A DNA stretch of 64,000 nt from Lineus longissimus (taxonomy: Eukaryota > Nemertea > Pilidiophora > Heteronemertea > Lineidae), in the NCBI RefSeq assembly GCF_910592395.1, contig NC_088309.1, forward strand, positions 16,370,599 through 16,434,598, read 5' to 3'. Position numbers and translations under genes: made by a program. Under the pieces are notes generated by a model, which saw only the letters and a program-made list of their open reading frames with translations, searched no databases and had not been told where the DNA came from. How positions within the stretch are numbered: the stretch's first letter is position 1; the number at the start of each line of letters is the position of its first letter. Below, one piece after another: positions 1 through 11,108 of this stretch.

Positions 1-83
1 ATTTGAAACTCTGCTCAATGCAACGTAGTGTACATGGTTAATTTTTCTACGTGAAGTCATGTCAACAACGACTTCTTTTGGAA
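1..83 (-). pseudogene. PIF1-like helicase C-terminal fragment (Helentron type)
   Basis: On the minus strand this stretch reads KEVVVDMTSRRKINHVHYVA and then LSRVS. That is the last helicase motif (HYVALSRV) of PIF1-family helicases as found at the C-terminus of Helitron/Helentron Rep-Hel proteins. The same motif recurs at 3611-3823 (VVVDMTTKTNRKINHIHYVA), so the two fragments are related copies. Upstream sequence (84-310 on the minus strand) contains stops and only weakly resembles helicase. The reading continues off the left edge of the window. It is a relic and not a host PIF1 gene, because no other helicase motif or exon is present. Confidence 0.6.
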
Positions 84-560
84 AGAATTTGTTTATAATC
101 AACAAACCCGAGTGGCTGTAACTGGTCCATTATTGACAACACTGGATGTCCTAAATGTTAATGTGGACTTGATGATGAGGTACTATCAAATATGGTGTGG
201 GGTGTCCTTGAATCTTCCCAGCTAGTCCCAGCATTCTATTCCATTCGAAAATTTGTACTGCACAACCATAGTGAAGGTAGTGATGAAACTCCCAACCAGA
301 GAAAGGTAAACATTGAGACCTAAATCAGTAAATGGCTTCACAAATGGAATGCCGGACAGGAATCCCTGCACTTATTCAGCATATTCCAAATTGACCGACG
401 ACACTTCAATCATTGCTTACCGTACTGTAGGAGGCATGCACTTTATATCTCTAGTCCTCGATTATTACCTTGGGAGTTTCATCACTTACATAAACATTCT
501 AATAAATAACTACAGATTTTAATTCACTATGGCACAACGACTCCAAATGGTAACATTTAC

Positions 561-921
561 AGCTGAGCACAGCCACAGCCACTGACATGACTACGACAGC
601 CGAAATTTTCTACACAAAATAGGCCTAAGTTGCAAGCCACTAAGATGGAGCATATTGCTGCACCTGCTGCGTAGCAAACTGTGGAATTCATACTACGATG
701 TGACTTTTAAAATAACAGAAGTCACGGCCAATACTAACAGCTGAGCACAGCCACAGCCACTGACATGACTATGACAGCCGAAATTTTCTACACAAAATAG
801 GCCTGAAGTTGCAAGCCACTAAGATGGAGCATATTGCCATTATTGCTGCACCTGCTGCGTAACGCAACTGTGGAATTCATACTACGATGTGACTTTTAAA
901 ATAACAGAAGTCACGGCCAAT
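561..921. repeat. 178-bp tandem duplication, two copies
   Basis: The block beginning AGCTGAGCACAGCCACAGCC at 561 restarts at 739 and runs to about 921. The copies differ by small indels: a 9-base CATTATTGC-type insertion in the second copy and a few single bases. Neither copy encodes anything recognisable. It is a recent local duplication of unknown origin. Confidence 0.85.
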
Positions 922-2340
922 GACAGGGAGAAAATAAACGTAAAAGGTGAGATTCGTTCCAAAATTGCCAAGACGTGCAGAAAAATCGGCCACCCCATTT
1001 TATGATCGTTTCGTTGTCAACATCGTCCTCGGCGACCTAAATTTACGGGATATATTAGGCCTCAAATGGCACCACATCGCTACGTTACAATACTATGGGA
1101 TTCATACTACAATCTACTTCGTCACATAAGAGTTCTTATGGCCAATGGCTGGCAGAAAATCAAAGTTACATTGAGATAAAATCTTCTAACATCATTCTTA
1201 CCTGTGCAAATTCGTGAACATGCCGAACATGTGCGACAGCTGGCGTGTTGCCAAATCTGGCCCTACTTTCCGTCAATGCTGAATACGTCGATGAGAGCTC
1301 TCGAACTATCATTCCATGCAAAAAATGGCAATGACAACACCACTAATAACTTTAAATTATATTCCGGTTATGATAACACAACACGCATCTTCATTATCAT
1401 GATCTTTCTCAAACTAACTGAATGACCTAATCGCCTTGGACGCACAACCACATATCAATCCGCCCCGACGATCGACACATCCATTCGATTCGATAACACT
1501 CGATACAGTTTTATTAGCAAACAAAGTTTTCGTGCTTTTAGCTGTCAACATCAATGGCTATAATATACTCCTGCAGAATAGTAGAACTAATAGAATTAAT
1601 TTCCGAAGTTTCCAATAGTTTGAACACAAATCAGAACATCACCCATCAGCTGTACTCAGATCTGCATAAATTACGATAAATAATGAGGTTGTCGCTTCAA
1701 TTTCGCAAAGAAAGTTGACTCCATTCAAAGGTTGTTTTGACAAAATTCCGTTGAACTCATCGTTATGAGGGCATTTAAACACATTCTCGTTGATCTTTTC
1801 TATAAACGTGTGAAGTTTCGTACCAAAATACATTTCCGTAAAGGCTTAAATAAGAAAATTTGTCACTTACAAAATCATCGCTCCGGTAGAAATAAAAAGG
1901 TCACCGCCATTTTCTTGATCGTCAATTTACCCCAGATGAGCCGTTAATACAGTGGATGCACTGGCAATACCAGTAGTCCGGTATTCCCTGGTTCGAGGTT
2001 TTCATGTCAGTTCGTGGCGGGAAATTTAAAGCGGGGTCATCCGGGGTCAAACAACAGTTTTGCTCACTACCGCCAACTGGTGATATAAATCCACACTAAT
2101 CTATTTTATATCAAAACTTCTGTATCATGAAGACCTTTTCAACTTTATTTCGAGCTTTTATCTGCTGGAATAGAGCGTCAAAAAATTGTTTTTTCATTTA
2201 CGCATTTTGCCCCCTGGGGAGCTGAATTTGAGTCGAATCGCCCAAATTTTTTTCCGAAAGCAACATTTTCTGCGGTGTTTATAAGCAAGACTAGATTTGA
2301 AGTGCCTCGATTGTATGATTACAAAATGCCCAACTTTGCC

Positions 2341-2456
2341 TACAGATGGCTGGATGGATGGAAGGATGGCAGGATGGGTGGAAGGACGGACACCAATCGA
2401 ATAGCTATTTGACTAGCTCCGCTGACTTTGTCAGCTGAGCTAAAAAGCATGGCCGA
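2341..2456. repeat. GGAT-rich microsatellite with GCTCAGCTGAC hairpin end
   Basis: A run of GGAT/GGAC tetranucleotides leads into a segment ending GCTGACTTTGTCAGCTGAGC followed by TAAAAAG. The same architecture and end occur at 62386-62526. Read in reverse, both start TTTTTAGCTCAGCTGAC, a hairpin, then a CCATCC/GTCC microsatellite. That resembles the head of the AGCTCACC repeat family at 5145, 31260 and 60609, so it is probably a related dispersed repeat. Confidence 0.6.
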
Positions 2457-2808
2457 TTATCTAATTTCATTTATTTTGTGGGGAAGAATCCTGAACCTCT
2501 CTCAGGTGAAAACATATTGTGTCTTTAGTGCATGACATCAGGATCTCAGCATAGTGTAGGGCTGAATTTGACCTCATTCAGCTCAAAATTCTTGATCTGC
2601 CGTTGGAACAAGTCAATTGACACAATAAAAGAAAGGACATCATTTGATCCATATCAATTTTGTTTCCCTCAAGAAAGGCAAGAGACAAATGTCCAACTTT
2701 CCAAATGACAGCTGTGTCTCTCATGTGTATGTGCCACCCCCCCCCCCCCCCCCTCCCACGCACTGTCTCTCTCATTTCTACACTTACTAGTGAGCCTATT
2801 ATGATCTG

Positions 2809-3920
2809 CTAGTATTTGGGAATGATGCTATAGGATGGTATCAAATTGAGGTTAGAAATAAACAGATAAAAAGAAATGAATACAATCTTATGGTCAGACC
2901 ATGAACTTTCAATGGTTGATGTTTGAATGTTAGGCTGGTTTGTGAAGACCATATCTAGCAGGGAGTTGTAATTTGCGGTTACTTCATGTACTATCTGATG
3001 ACAACTGAGTATGTTGGAAACAGTTGCCAAATGAATTTGATTTTTCCTATTCCATATATCAAAGTTGAAATCACCCACAATTAGAACAGGAATACTGTAA
3101 TCTAATTCCGCAACAATAGATTGCAAGTTGGAGAAAAGTTGTGGGTATGTGCAAGTCGTTGGTGACTTGTATAAACAAAAAATTTGAAGAACTGGCGAGG
3201 TAAGCATGATGGAATAAACTTCGAAATTTTGACATGAAGCATGTTGTATACTAACAAATGGAATATATTGATCAGTTACATAAACTGCTAAACCATGTGG
3301 TGGTCTAAGGCCTGTTCTTGTTGTTTGATCATTTCTGCAGAGATGGTAGCCTGGAATGTGATAATCAGTGCTGATATCAGTTGACATGAGGTGTGATTCT
3401 GCAAAAAGAAGGATATCACATGTGATTATATGATCATCAGCTGCAACATCTGGAAATTGAGCATGTAGAGATCTGGTATTATGGAATAGAATCTTTAGGT
3501 AGTTGTTATAACTAAGTAAGGATAGTAGCAGGTAATTGAGATTGAGCTCACAATCACTTTTGAGACGTTCTATTTCACTGGCTACTCTGTCATCAGTAGT
3601 TATTTCATTTTCATGTAAATTCAGGATTATGCAATCCTGAAATGCTAGTTACTCTACTGAAAGCCACGTAGTGAATATGATTTATTTTTCGGTTGGTTTT
3701 AGTAGTCATATCAACGACGACTTGCTTTAAAGAGTAACCGTGTGCTTTCCAGACAGTTTTTGCAGCAGCAATAGTCATTGGGAATTGGGTTCTTAGAACT
3801 GGTATGCAACTTCTGCCTCTCATGAATGTTCGCTTGACTGTGTGGCAATTTTGAGTTAGATTGATTTACAGTATCAAACTGTATAGACTGTTGGCGTAAA
3901 GGGCGTTGCCACAAGTGTGG
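2809..3920 (-). pseudogene. Helentron remnant: PIF1 helicase C-terminus fused to AP-type endonuclease
   Basis: Minus strand, 5' to 3'. About 3920-3611 encodes the end of a PIF1-like helicase (RTQFPMTIAAAKTV, then HYVAFSRV). One frame break near 3620 separates it from a reading that continues through 2809. That second part contains endonuclease/exonuclease/phosphatase motifs: CDILLFAESHL, VLIVGDFNFDI, SLLDMVFTNQ and SDHKIVFISF. Helicase followed by an AP-like endonuclease in one polypeptide is the known mark of Helentrons, a Helitron subgroup, and would not be expected for a plain LINE. The helicase upstream of about 3920 and the Rep domain are missing and the frame is broken, so it is dead. 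The frame junction at the GLHN/ILNL boundary looks like a single-base change. Confidence is high for the two domains, moderate for the Helentron label. Confidence 0.7.
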
Positions 3921-3931
3921 GTTCGAGTTAC

Positions 3932-5144
3932 AACAAGAGGCCCAAGGGCCTAGCGCTCAGCTGAGTTAATATCATTAATATCTTCCCGGTGTTTTGTTCA
4001 TTATGCATGAAAATGGCATGCTCCATGGTATTTGATATCCTTTTGCGTTCACTACGGTACCAATGTTTTTGGTTGACATAATTATGCCACTGTTCATTCC
4101 TCAATCCTGACCATAATTCGGGTGAAATCATCGTATGAAAATATTTACCGAAAAATGAAGTTTATGCCATGAATGAGGATACTCGTTTACAAGTACGAAG
4201 TATTTTCCCGCGAATATTCAAAACTGCTTGGCTCCTTGCCAGTTAAATAACATGTGACTATACACAAACTAGAAAACTTTGATGGAAATTGTAAATCATT
4301 TTTTTATCTATCAGGGGAAACAAGCTGATGATGATCAAATAAATCATTCATGAGAAATCGTTTTGTAGCTGAAGCTTGCATGAAGACGTTAATGCTAAAC
4401 CTTTTCTTGTGCTCTACTGCGCCACCGTAGTTTTCTATTCAGACCAGCGATGACGTCATTTCTGGTGATTCCCTACGTTGTCCAATGAGCGCTTTTTAAA
4501 ATGTGCCATTTGGTATTGTACAGTATGCAATGTATTTTTTCAGCGCTGCCAGTTGCCGAACAGAATGCCGTAGCTCCCTCAATTTCCAATCAATTTTTAT
4601 GGGAGTGACATTATTGTATTGCTTAGAATGTCTACTTTTTACTCATGAAAGAATCGTAGAACTAAAACTTAATAGGCGAACAGAATCATGCCGCACATAC
4701 TGTGGGAATTCTCCACTTCAAAATACATCGGCGATGTCATCGCGAACAGACAGAGCATGCACTTCCGATATCGTTTTCACAGAAATGTGGCCAAATTTTC
4801 AAGAACTAATTTCTGAAAGTAGTCCCTAAAGACCTTATGACTACCACTGAAACGAACTAGTGATAATATCGCCTACCAGACTCCTTTTTAAGCAGAAAAT
4901 TGGGTACTTGAGTGTCATTGAGCTCCAAGATTATTGCACATGGCGTAAACAACATGCCGCCATTTTGTCTCCGCTTCGGTATTTCGTACGCCGCTTATAA
5001 TGCACCTTCTCAATTAAAACCAACATAATAAGGTCTTACATCGTTGATTGAATAGGAACACCACACAAAACACAATAAAGTGGGGGTACAATCGATTACG
5101 AAGCTGAAGTGAACAGTGATTTATTCCTGGAGCTACTGCTTTTT
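3932..5144. other. No gene recognised; begins with a dispersed repeat end
   Basis: It starts with AGAGGCCCAAGGGCCTAGCG then CTCAGCTGAG. A close relative of this end lies at about 46315-46350 (AGAGGCCCAAGTGCCTGGCG), so it is the terminus of a dispersed repeat that truncates the Helentron remnant. The rest is AT-rich with no supported gene; the 108-codon open frame at 4503-4829 has no recognisable feature. Confidence 0.5.
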
Positions 5145-5195
5145 AGCTCACCTCTTAGCAGAGGTGAGCTTATCCCATACCGTGGCGTCCGTCGT

Positions 5196-5227
<32 letters not shown>

Positions 5228-6244
5228 CGTCGTCCGTTAGCAGGGCACGTTTCGTAACTATTAGAGCTATTGAGTTGAAACTTGGTACACATGTACCCTT
5301 ATGTAATGACACCTTGGAGACCAAGTTTCAGTCCGATTCGTTTCATGGTTTGGCCACCAGGGGGCCAAACGTTAAAAGTGAAAATATGCAATATCCCCCT
5401 TAATAGTAGTCGGGGAATTTTGAAAAAAATATGGTAGGTACTTCTAGCAAAGGTGATTTGACCTCCTTTTCAAGGTCACAGAGGTCAAATGGTGTAAATT
5501 GGCCATTAGGATGTAACGATGGCACATTTCTAAACTGCAATGACTATTGATACCAAATTTGGTACACATTTACCCATTAGTCAGGTGATCTCAGGGACCA
5601 AAGTTTGGTCCAATATGATTCACCACTTGACCACCAGGGGGCAAAATCCAAAAACCTTAAAAATGTGATTATTCCTTAACTTCTTGCCCGATTGCCACCA
5701 ATTTGATATCATGGGTACATCTAACCACCATACAGTTTATGTCACACAGGTTTTTAATTTGACCTTCTTGTCAAGGTCACAGAGGTCAAATGGCGTAAAT
5801 TCGCCGTCAGGCCGTAACTATGGCACGTTTCTAAACTGCAATGACTATTGATCACAAATTAAGTACACATGTACCCCTTGGTCAGGTGATCTCAGGTACC
5901 GAAGTTTGGTGCGATCTGATTTGCCGTTTGGCCTCCAGGGAGGGGGCCAAATCCTAAATTCTTCAAAATGCCATTATTCCTAGTAATGACTTGCCCGATT
6001 GGCACCAATTTTATATCATAGGTACATCTAATTCTAACAACCATTCAATGTGTCACCCGGGTCTTCTTTGATTTGACCTACTTTTCAAGGTCACAGAGGT
6101 CGAATGTACTGTAAATTGGCCATTTTGGGGAAATTGTAATTGCTTGGACCTACATCAAACCTAACACTACATGACACAATATCATGCTCTTTATCCATCT
6201 TTCCTCCACATGAGGTGAGCGCAATGGCCCTGGCCATTTCATTT
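5145..6244 (+). mobile_element. AGCTCACC hairpin-headed repeat, copy 1
   Basis: It begins AGCTCACCTCTTAGCAGAGG followed by TGAGCT (a hairpin), then GGCGTCCGTC and a GTC microsatellite, and ends CATGAGGTGAGC..CAATGGCC..CATTTCATT. Copies 2 (31260-32388) and 3 (60609-61784) are about 1.13-1.18 kb and closely similar; this copy lacks about 24 bases near 5450. No protein is encoded. It contains two exact CCACCAGGGGGC motifs (5354-5365, 5631-5642) and AGGTCA-CAG-AGGTCA direct repeats (5473-5487, 5774-5788), with a one-mismatch version at 6088-6102. Copy 3 interrupts a LINE reading frame, which shows the family has moved. It is non-autonomous and its class is unknown. Confidence 0.8.
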
Positions 6245-8387
6245 TGTGTAGCTGCCATGTTTTGAGAACTGGCAAATAGGAGACTTCATTGATGGCTGAC
6301 GTCATCGGGCGGGAATTTGAATCGGCAGAAATAATTAAAAGGCAGGTAGCGCCCTCTCCTGTTAAAATTTTGAACTTTTTCTCAATAAAATAGATTTTCA
6401 AGAATTTTATCTTAATATTAGAGCATATTTCGACTAATTCTGCTGCTCCTAGGCCGATATAGGCCAGTTTCCTTCATGCACTATCGCTCGCAGGAAGTAG
6501 GTCGAATGGGGACAAATTTTGTTTTGAAAGTAGAGTTTGACCAGAAGTATCCAGAAATGCAAAATTGAAGTCTGTAGGTCTTACGGTTACAAAATGTGCA
6601 CCATGGGTTTAACGGATGGACGGATGGAGGGAAATATGTATGCTTGCGAATCATTTTGCTTATGCACACACGCATTGCTACGAAATGGCCTTCTGCACAT
6701 ATGAAAACTGGTGCACAAAATCTTTGTTGAAAAATAGGTCAAGTGAACAGATATGCACAAGAAATCTGCCTAGCCAAACTTGTGAACATAAATACAGAAT
6801 CTGGTAGTTATCAGTGATAAATCTGGTAAATGGTCTTAGATCTTTCTCTGAAGTACAGGAAATGATGATTTCTTATATCATTTTTATCAAAAACATATGG
6901 TGTTATATGATTTTGTTTTTATTCATGGTTGGTATGAAAACGATTAGAACCTCTGCATGTAAAATATCATTAACAACATCAATTTTTTAACAATGTCGCA
7001 AACACAATTAAGAGTATCCAGAGACTGAGGAACCTTGTGTCAGTGCATGACCTGTCCTACCTAGGGAGTGTTTCAATGATAATACTGTAAAGCATGACCA
7101 AACTTAGGCTATAGGTTTTGAAGAGGACGAGTCGAGGAGGCTTATCAGTGTTAATCATGAAGGGTACAAAGTATTCTGCCTCGACTCACCCCGCACGATG
7201 GACAATACCCCCTGAATGATTCCCTTCCCCTCATATACTAGCCACTTGAACAACAAAATAATGCTTCCTGTAGTACGTCTCTTGGAGTGTTAGGGTGACT
7301 CTGCATGACAATTGCTGGGTTAAAGGGCCTCTTGAAGCAACTTATAATAGGTACATTGATATGATTAGTACTACACTGATATGTGGCATATGGATCAATT
7401 TTTATTATTACCACTAAGAGGCACTGATTGTCAATATCCAACTCCGATACATGATACATCATTTGTCAACATATGAGCTTAGTATGATTCATAAATTCAA
7501 AGTAACTAGCACCACCTGATATATGGTGGGCGTACTGGTATTTGTCAGATACCTAGCCGCCTTCGGGGTCCCCAGAGAACTGCTCTGATCCTTAGGTGAT
7601 TGCCCCATTAGGAGGATGCCTCATAGACGCAACCCCCCCCCCCCCCCCCACCCACTGGGAGCGGTTTGCCACGCCTCCTGAATACTGTAACTTTTTACCA
7701 AGTCACATTTGCGATGTTGAACATTTAATTTCCACGGACTAAGAAAAATTGTTCATCATAATCTGTGATCAGCACTAACGAAACTTGTTGTAAACCTAAA
7801 AGGCCTGTCTCCACTAGAGCGCTTTTCCATTCAAACCTGAAAAACGGCGCGGTTTTCCGTCGAGAAAAAGCTAAAATAGCATTGAAGGTGTAAAATTGCG
7901 CCATCGTGCGACGCACTAAACGGTCCAGTGGAAACAGGCCTAGAGTGCCACTTTTTAAATGCATGTGCATCAAAACTGACCCACAAGCATAACCACTTCC
8001 TTATGGACATATTATGTGCATATGTCAAAACCACAAGGTCAAATTGGAGAGAAAATGTGATCCACAAGTATAGATCCTTCAACAACCCTGCATAGATCAG
8101 GGCAAGATGCAGGGTAAGTCTGAAAAAAGCTGGAGAAGAATTGGACACTGTGTGCTTTGACCTTGTGGTACACACAAATTTCACTTGTGCAAGTTATGTT
8201 CTTCTTTTTTGTCAGTGAAGGCCAGACCATTTGAGACACCCAAACCCAACTAATAGCAAGATCTGCAGGGACAGGAAAACCTACCTTCGAAACACTTATT
8301 CTTCACTCACAGGCCTGTACTGTTGAATGTCATAGAATCCGCATAAGTGCCTAATCCTATTTGTGCGTAGCATGTCAGTGGCAAGGA
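6245..8387. other. No gene recognised
   Basis: Short open frames only. There is a run of about 20 C residues near 7629-7648. TGCACAA-type motifs appear in the 6.6-6.8 kb stretch (for example 6710-6720). I see no splice-flanked coding segment and no transposon domain. Confidence 0.5.
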
Positions 8388-9205
8388 AATAGTCTCCAGT
8401 CGAATAAAAAGCAACACCATCAGCATTGCTCCCATTCAAAAACCAAAAGGGAAAGTCAGTGCACTCAAAGTTGTTGATCGAAAAAAGCTCCAAGTAAACT
8501 TGGAAATCATGATGCCTTAAGAAAATGACACAAGGAAGACACACCCCAGGAGCAGCCATATTTCTATCAACCTGATACTTCTGACTTGTGACAACATGTG
8601 CACAAGGAGGATACTATTTCTTAGAACATGTGCACAAGGAAGATGACATTTCTGTCAACATGTGCACAAGGAAGATATGCCGAGAACATGTGCACAAGGA
8701 AGAAGACTTTTCTGTCAACATGTGCACAAGGAAGATGTGCCGAGGACATGTGCACAAGAAAGATGACATTTCTGTCAACATGTGCACAAGGAAGATGTGC
8801 CCAGAACATGTGCACAAGAGAGATGACATTTCTGTCAACATGTGCACAAGGAAGATGTGCCCAGAACATGTGCACAAGAAAGATGACATTTCTGTCAACA
8901 TGTGCACAAGAGAGATGTGCCCAAAACATGTGCACAAGAAAGATGACATTTCTGTCAACATGTGCACAAGGAAGATGTGCCCAGAACATGTGCACAAGAA
9001 AGATGACATTTCTGTCAACATGTGCACAAGGAAGATGTGCCTAGAACATGTGCACAAGAAAGATGACATTTCTGTCAACATGTGCACAAGGAAGATGTGC
9101 CGTATGGCTTCTAGCTTGAATTGTAGGAGGTGCACAAGCAAAGCATGTTGGTGCACAAGGTCTGGACATCCAAAATAGAATGCGCGCAAGTAGAAGTGAA
9201 CAACG
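8388..9205. repeat. Left copy of a block duplicated across the Polinton
   Basis: The sequence starting GGAAATAGTCTCC, running through a TGTGCACAAGG minisatellite and ending after CTGGACATCCAAAATAGAAT, reappears in the same orientation at about 29751-30090 on the other side of the Polinton. The right copy lacks several internal stretches and most of the minisatellite units. It is therefore a segmental duplication with the 19-kb element lying between its copies. Confidence 0.75.
8601..9102. repeat. 60-bp minisatellite, about 8 units
   Basis: A 60-bp unit containing two AACATGTGCACAAG blocks repeats in perfect register (for example 8701, 8761, 8821, 8881, 8941, 9001, 9061) with scattered substitutions. 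Because 60 is a multiple of three, several frames on both strands stay open for 120-200 codons. These are artefacts of the period; there is no reason to think they are genes. Confidence 0.95.
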
Positions 9206-9647
9206 TTTTCCCAAGGTTTTGCTTCATTATTGATGGGGCAAGGCCGTTACATAGGAATGAACAATTCACTTTGCACATGTCATGATTCACTTACGTTCCT
9301 CAGTAAACACATGACTTGAGACATATGTGAAAACTGGTATCATGTCTGCCAGCCAGGTACCGATTTATACTTCCGGGCTATCTCAGTTACACCTTTTCTC
9401 TCACAGACATTTGGGGTTGAATCTTTAACTACACGGGTGCCATTAGAGTCGCATAGTTTTGAAAAAATGTTATTAGAGTTGTTCCTTATTCACAACAGTA
9501 GACAGAAATGAAATGCTGACTATAGCTACTATTGCACAAAAGGCCTCTTATTTGAATACTACGGCAGCCATCAGTGCTTAGGCCTCAACAGTAGCAAATA
9601 CAGTAGTTCTACTGGGAACTGCATGGAAATATAGGCCGTATGCAGTC
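9206..9647. other. Left flank of the Polinton, no gene seen
   Basis: Unique-looking sequence without a supported gene. A 20-base stretch near 9471-9495 (TTGTTCC.TATTCACAACAGT) has an inverted look-alike just outside the right TIR at 28978-29000. Confidence 0.5.
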
Positions 9648-9653
9648 TATGTC
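9648..9653. repeat. Polinton target site duplication, left (TATGTC)
   Basis: TATGTC lies immediately outside the left TIR and is repeated exactly at 28969-28974 immediately outside the right TIR. Six base pairs is the known duplication length for Polintons. Confidence 0.95.
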
Positions 9654-10583
9654 AGTAGTGTAAAAGTGAGAGTTCTAATTCACTGGGTGTTTGACTGACT
9701 TTCCTTTCAGTCAAACACCAGTCAACACTTAATTCATTTCCTTTCAGTTAAATCCTAGTCAAACAATTATTCAGTCAAACACCAGTCAACACTTAATTCG
9801 TTTCCTTTCAGTTAAATCCTAGTCAAACAATTATTCAGTCAAACACCAGTCAACACATCACACAACTTCTCTAATTTTCTTAAATTTTTTCCTCAGTCAA
9901 ACACCAGTCAACACATTGCACAACTTCTCTAATTTTCTTTCAGTCAAACACCAGTCAAACCGCTCTCCAATTTTGGATACCGGACACACAGTCAAACACA
10001 TTTTTTCCCAGTCAAAACATAGTCAACCCGCTCCCCAAAATTGGGAACCAAACTCACAGTCAAACACTAGTCAAACTATTTTACACAACGCTCGCTTCGC
10101 TCGCTGAACAACAATTCTACAATTCTACAATTCTACAATTCTACAAAAGTACACAACTTCTACAACAGAACAACTTCTACAACGTGAACAACTTCTACAA
10201 CGGAACAACTTCTTCAACAGACACAATATACAAAATTTTAAAAAAATTAAAAAATATTATTTTCATATAAATAAAGTATGTCCTTCCTCTCCGACGAACA
10301 ACTTGAAACACGTATCACACGATCGACAAATTATCTAAAGTGGAAAGAGCTCCCGTTGAAGGTATGGTACAAAATCAACGCCTTAAAAGATTTGAGGACT
10401 AAAGTGGGTGAGTCAATGTTACTTACGCTGGAAGATTCAAAAGGTGACAATGTCACCGTGTGGTCTACGAGTGTCATTAAGCGAAAAATCACACCTGATC
10501 ACCAGTATATACGTTCCACAGGTATGAAAGAGTCAATCAATGGTAAGAATTACTACGGGTTTGACCTGGTGGAATAATTTTAT
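9654..10583 (+). repeat. Polinton left terminal inverted repeat
   Basis: It is 930 bp and matches the reverse complement of 28031-28968. The visible differences are one T/C near the tip, two adjacent bases in the enclosed gene (AAG GTA here, AAC ATA on the right) and four versus five copies of an 8-bp AATTCTAC unit. The outer 400 bp is packed with degenerate CAGTCAAACACCAGTCAAC repeats, a plausible binding platform for terminal protein or integrase. It includes the palindromic CGCTCGCTTCGCTCGCTG at 10089-10106 and a whole gene. The inner edge lies 6 bp past that gene's stop codon. Confidence 0.95.
10278..10577 (+). CDS. TIR-encoded 99-aa protein, putative OB-fold ssDNA-binding protein (left copy)
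   Basis: Complete open frame inside the left TIR, start preceded by ATATAAATAAAGT. The core (LPLKVWYKINALKDLRTKVG, then ESMLLTLED) has the pattern of small single-strand-binding-like proteins known from Maverick-type elements: a hydrophobic strand, a TK.G turn and a strand ending in LED. I infer this by eye. The right-TIR copy differs at two residues (KV here, NI there). Two copies held in inverted repeats would supply extra product and be kept alike by replication or conversion. A protein-primed replicon exposes long single strands, so an SSB role would fit. Alternative: an unrelated regulatory protein. Confidence 0.6.
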   Translation: MSFLSDEQLETRITRSTNYLKWKELPLKVWYKINALKDLRTKVGESMLLTLEDSKGDNVTVWSTSVIKRKITPDHQYIRSTGMKESINGKNYYGFDLVE

Positions 10584-10602
10584 AAGCTCTTGAGATTATA
10601 AA
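10579..10602. terminator. Palindrome at convergent gene ends (left)
   Basis: A TTTATAA-g-CTC / GAG-a-TTATAAA stem with one G.A mismatch lies directly after the stop of the plus-strand TIR gene and upstream of the 3' end of the minus-strand gene at 10685. It is weaker than the palindromes at the other two convergent junctions (15524-15556, 20338-20378). It may act as an RNA 3'-end hairpin. Confidence 0.4.
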
Positions 10603-10684
10603 TTTACACCCACACTACTTTTGTCTGACTCGCTAAAATAGCCCAAACTGATTATCTCAGATGAAAGTCATGTCATTTCGGATT

Positions 10685-11104
10685 CTAGGATGTAATGATG
10701 AGCTCAAATTCACTCGCAGAAATAGTTCCATTATCAATGACTCTTGAAAGTAAATTATTGACATTATTTAAGCATGCTTTTTTCTTGGTTAAAATATCTA
10801 AATGTTTCTTCTCTTTTTTCCTTAACTGAGGGACTACAATTTTTCCAGACAACCCTAACACTGTACAAATGGCGGAAAATGGTATGCTTACTACATTTCC
10901 AATCACAGTTGCTGCACCAATCGATGCCACAGTGATGCTGGTGATATACATCCCAATTTCACAACCATGCAAGATTTGACTGGCTTTCTTATATCTGTTT
11001 TGTAATTTTTTTCTTTTCCTAATATTCAGCTCTAATTCAGTAATTTTTTCTTTAATTTTTTCAAGTCTAAATTCTTCAACCTCAACACCATCGATGTCAT
11101 CCAT
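10685..11104 (-). CDS. Unknown 139-aa coiled-coil membrane protein of the Polinton
   Basis: The start ATG lies in an AATAAATGG context. Residues about 10-45 are Lys/Glu-rich and likely helical or coiled-coil (EKIKEKITELELNIRKRKK). Residues about 52-95 hold two hydrophobic segments (GMYITSITVASIGAATVIGN and VSIPFSAICTVLGLSGKIVV). A basic region and a helical tail follow. The gene starts 4 bp after the fibre-like gene (11109-11597) ends and is last in a head-to-tail minus-strand cluster. I do not recognise the family. Position and membrane segments suggest a virion or membrane-remodelling role; this is inference only. Confidence 0.7.
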   Translation of the reverse strand: MDDIDGVEVEEFRLEKIKEKITELELNIRKRKKLQNRYKKASQILHGCEIGMYITSITVASIGAATVIGNVVSIPFSAICTVLGLSGKIVVPQLRKKEKKHLDILTKKKACLNNVNNLLSRVIDNGTISASEFELIITS

Positions 11105-11108
11105 TTAT

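Larger units (their letters stand above)
84..2808. other. No gene recognised; decayed AT-rich sequence
   Basis: Only short open frames of 60-70 codons occur, with no recognisable product and no consistent splice structure. It holds a 178-bp tandem duplication (561-921), a tetranucleotide-rich repeat end (about 2341-2456) and a run of about 20 C residues near 2737-2753. The run of C would be prone to length error in assembly. Confidence 0.6.

Noticed and set aside
2737-2753. Poly-C run (and a similar one at about 7629-7648) as a G-quadruplex regulatory element
   Set aside because: A single homopolymer run without gene context; there is no support for function and its length is likely uncertain.
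8588-9189. Long overlapping open frames on both strands (up to 196 codons)
   Set aside because: They arise because the 60-bp minisatellite period is a multiple of three and its unit has no stops in several frames. There is no splice context and no recognisable protein.
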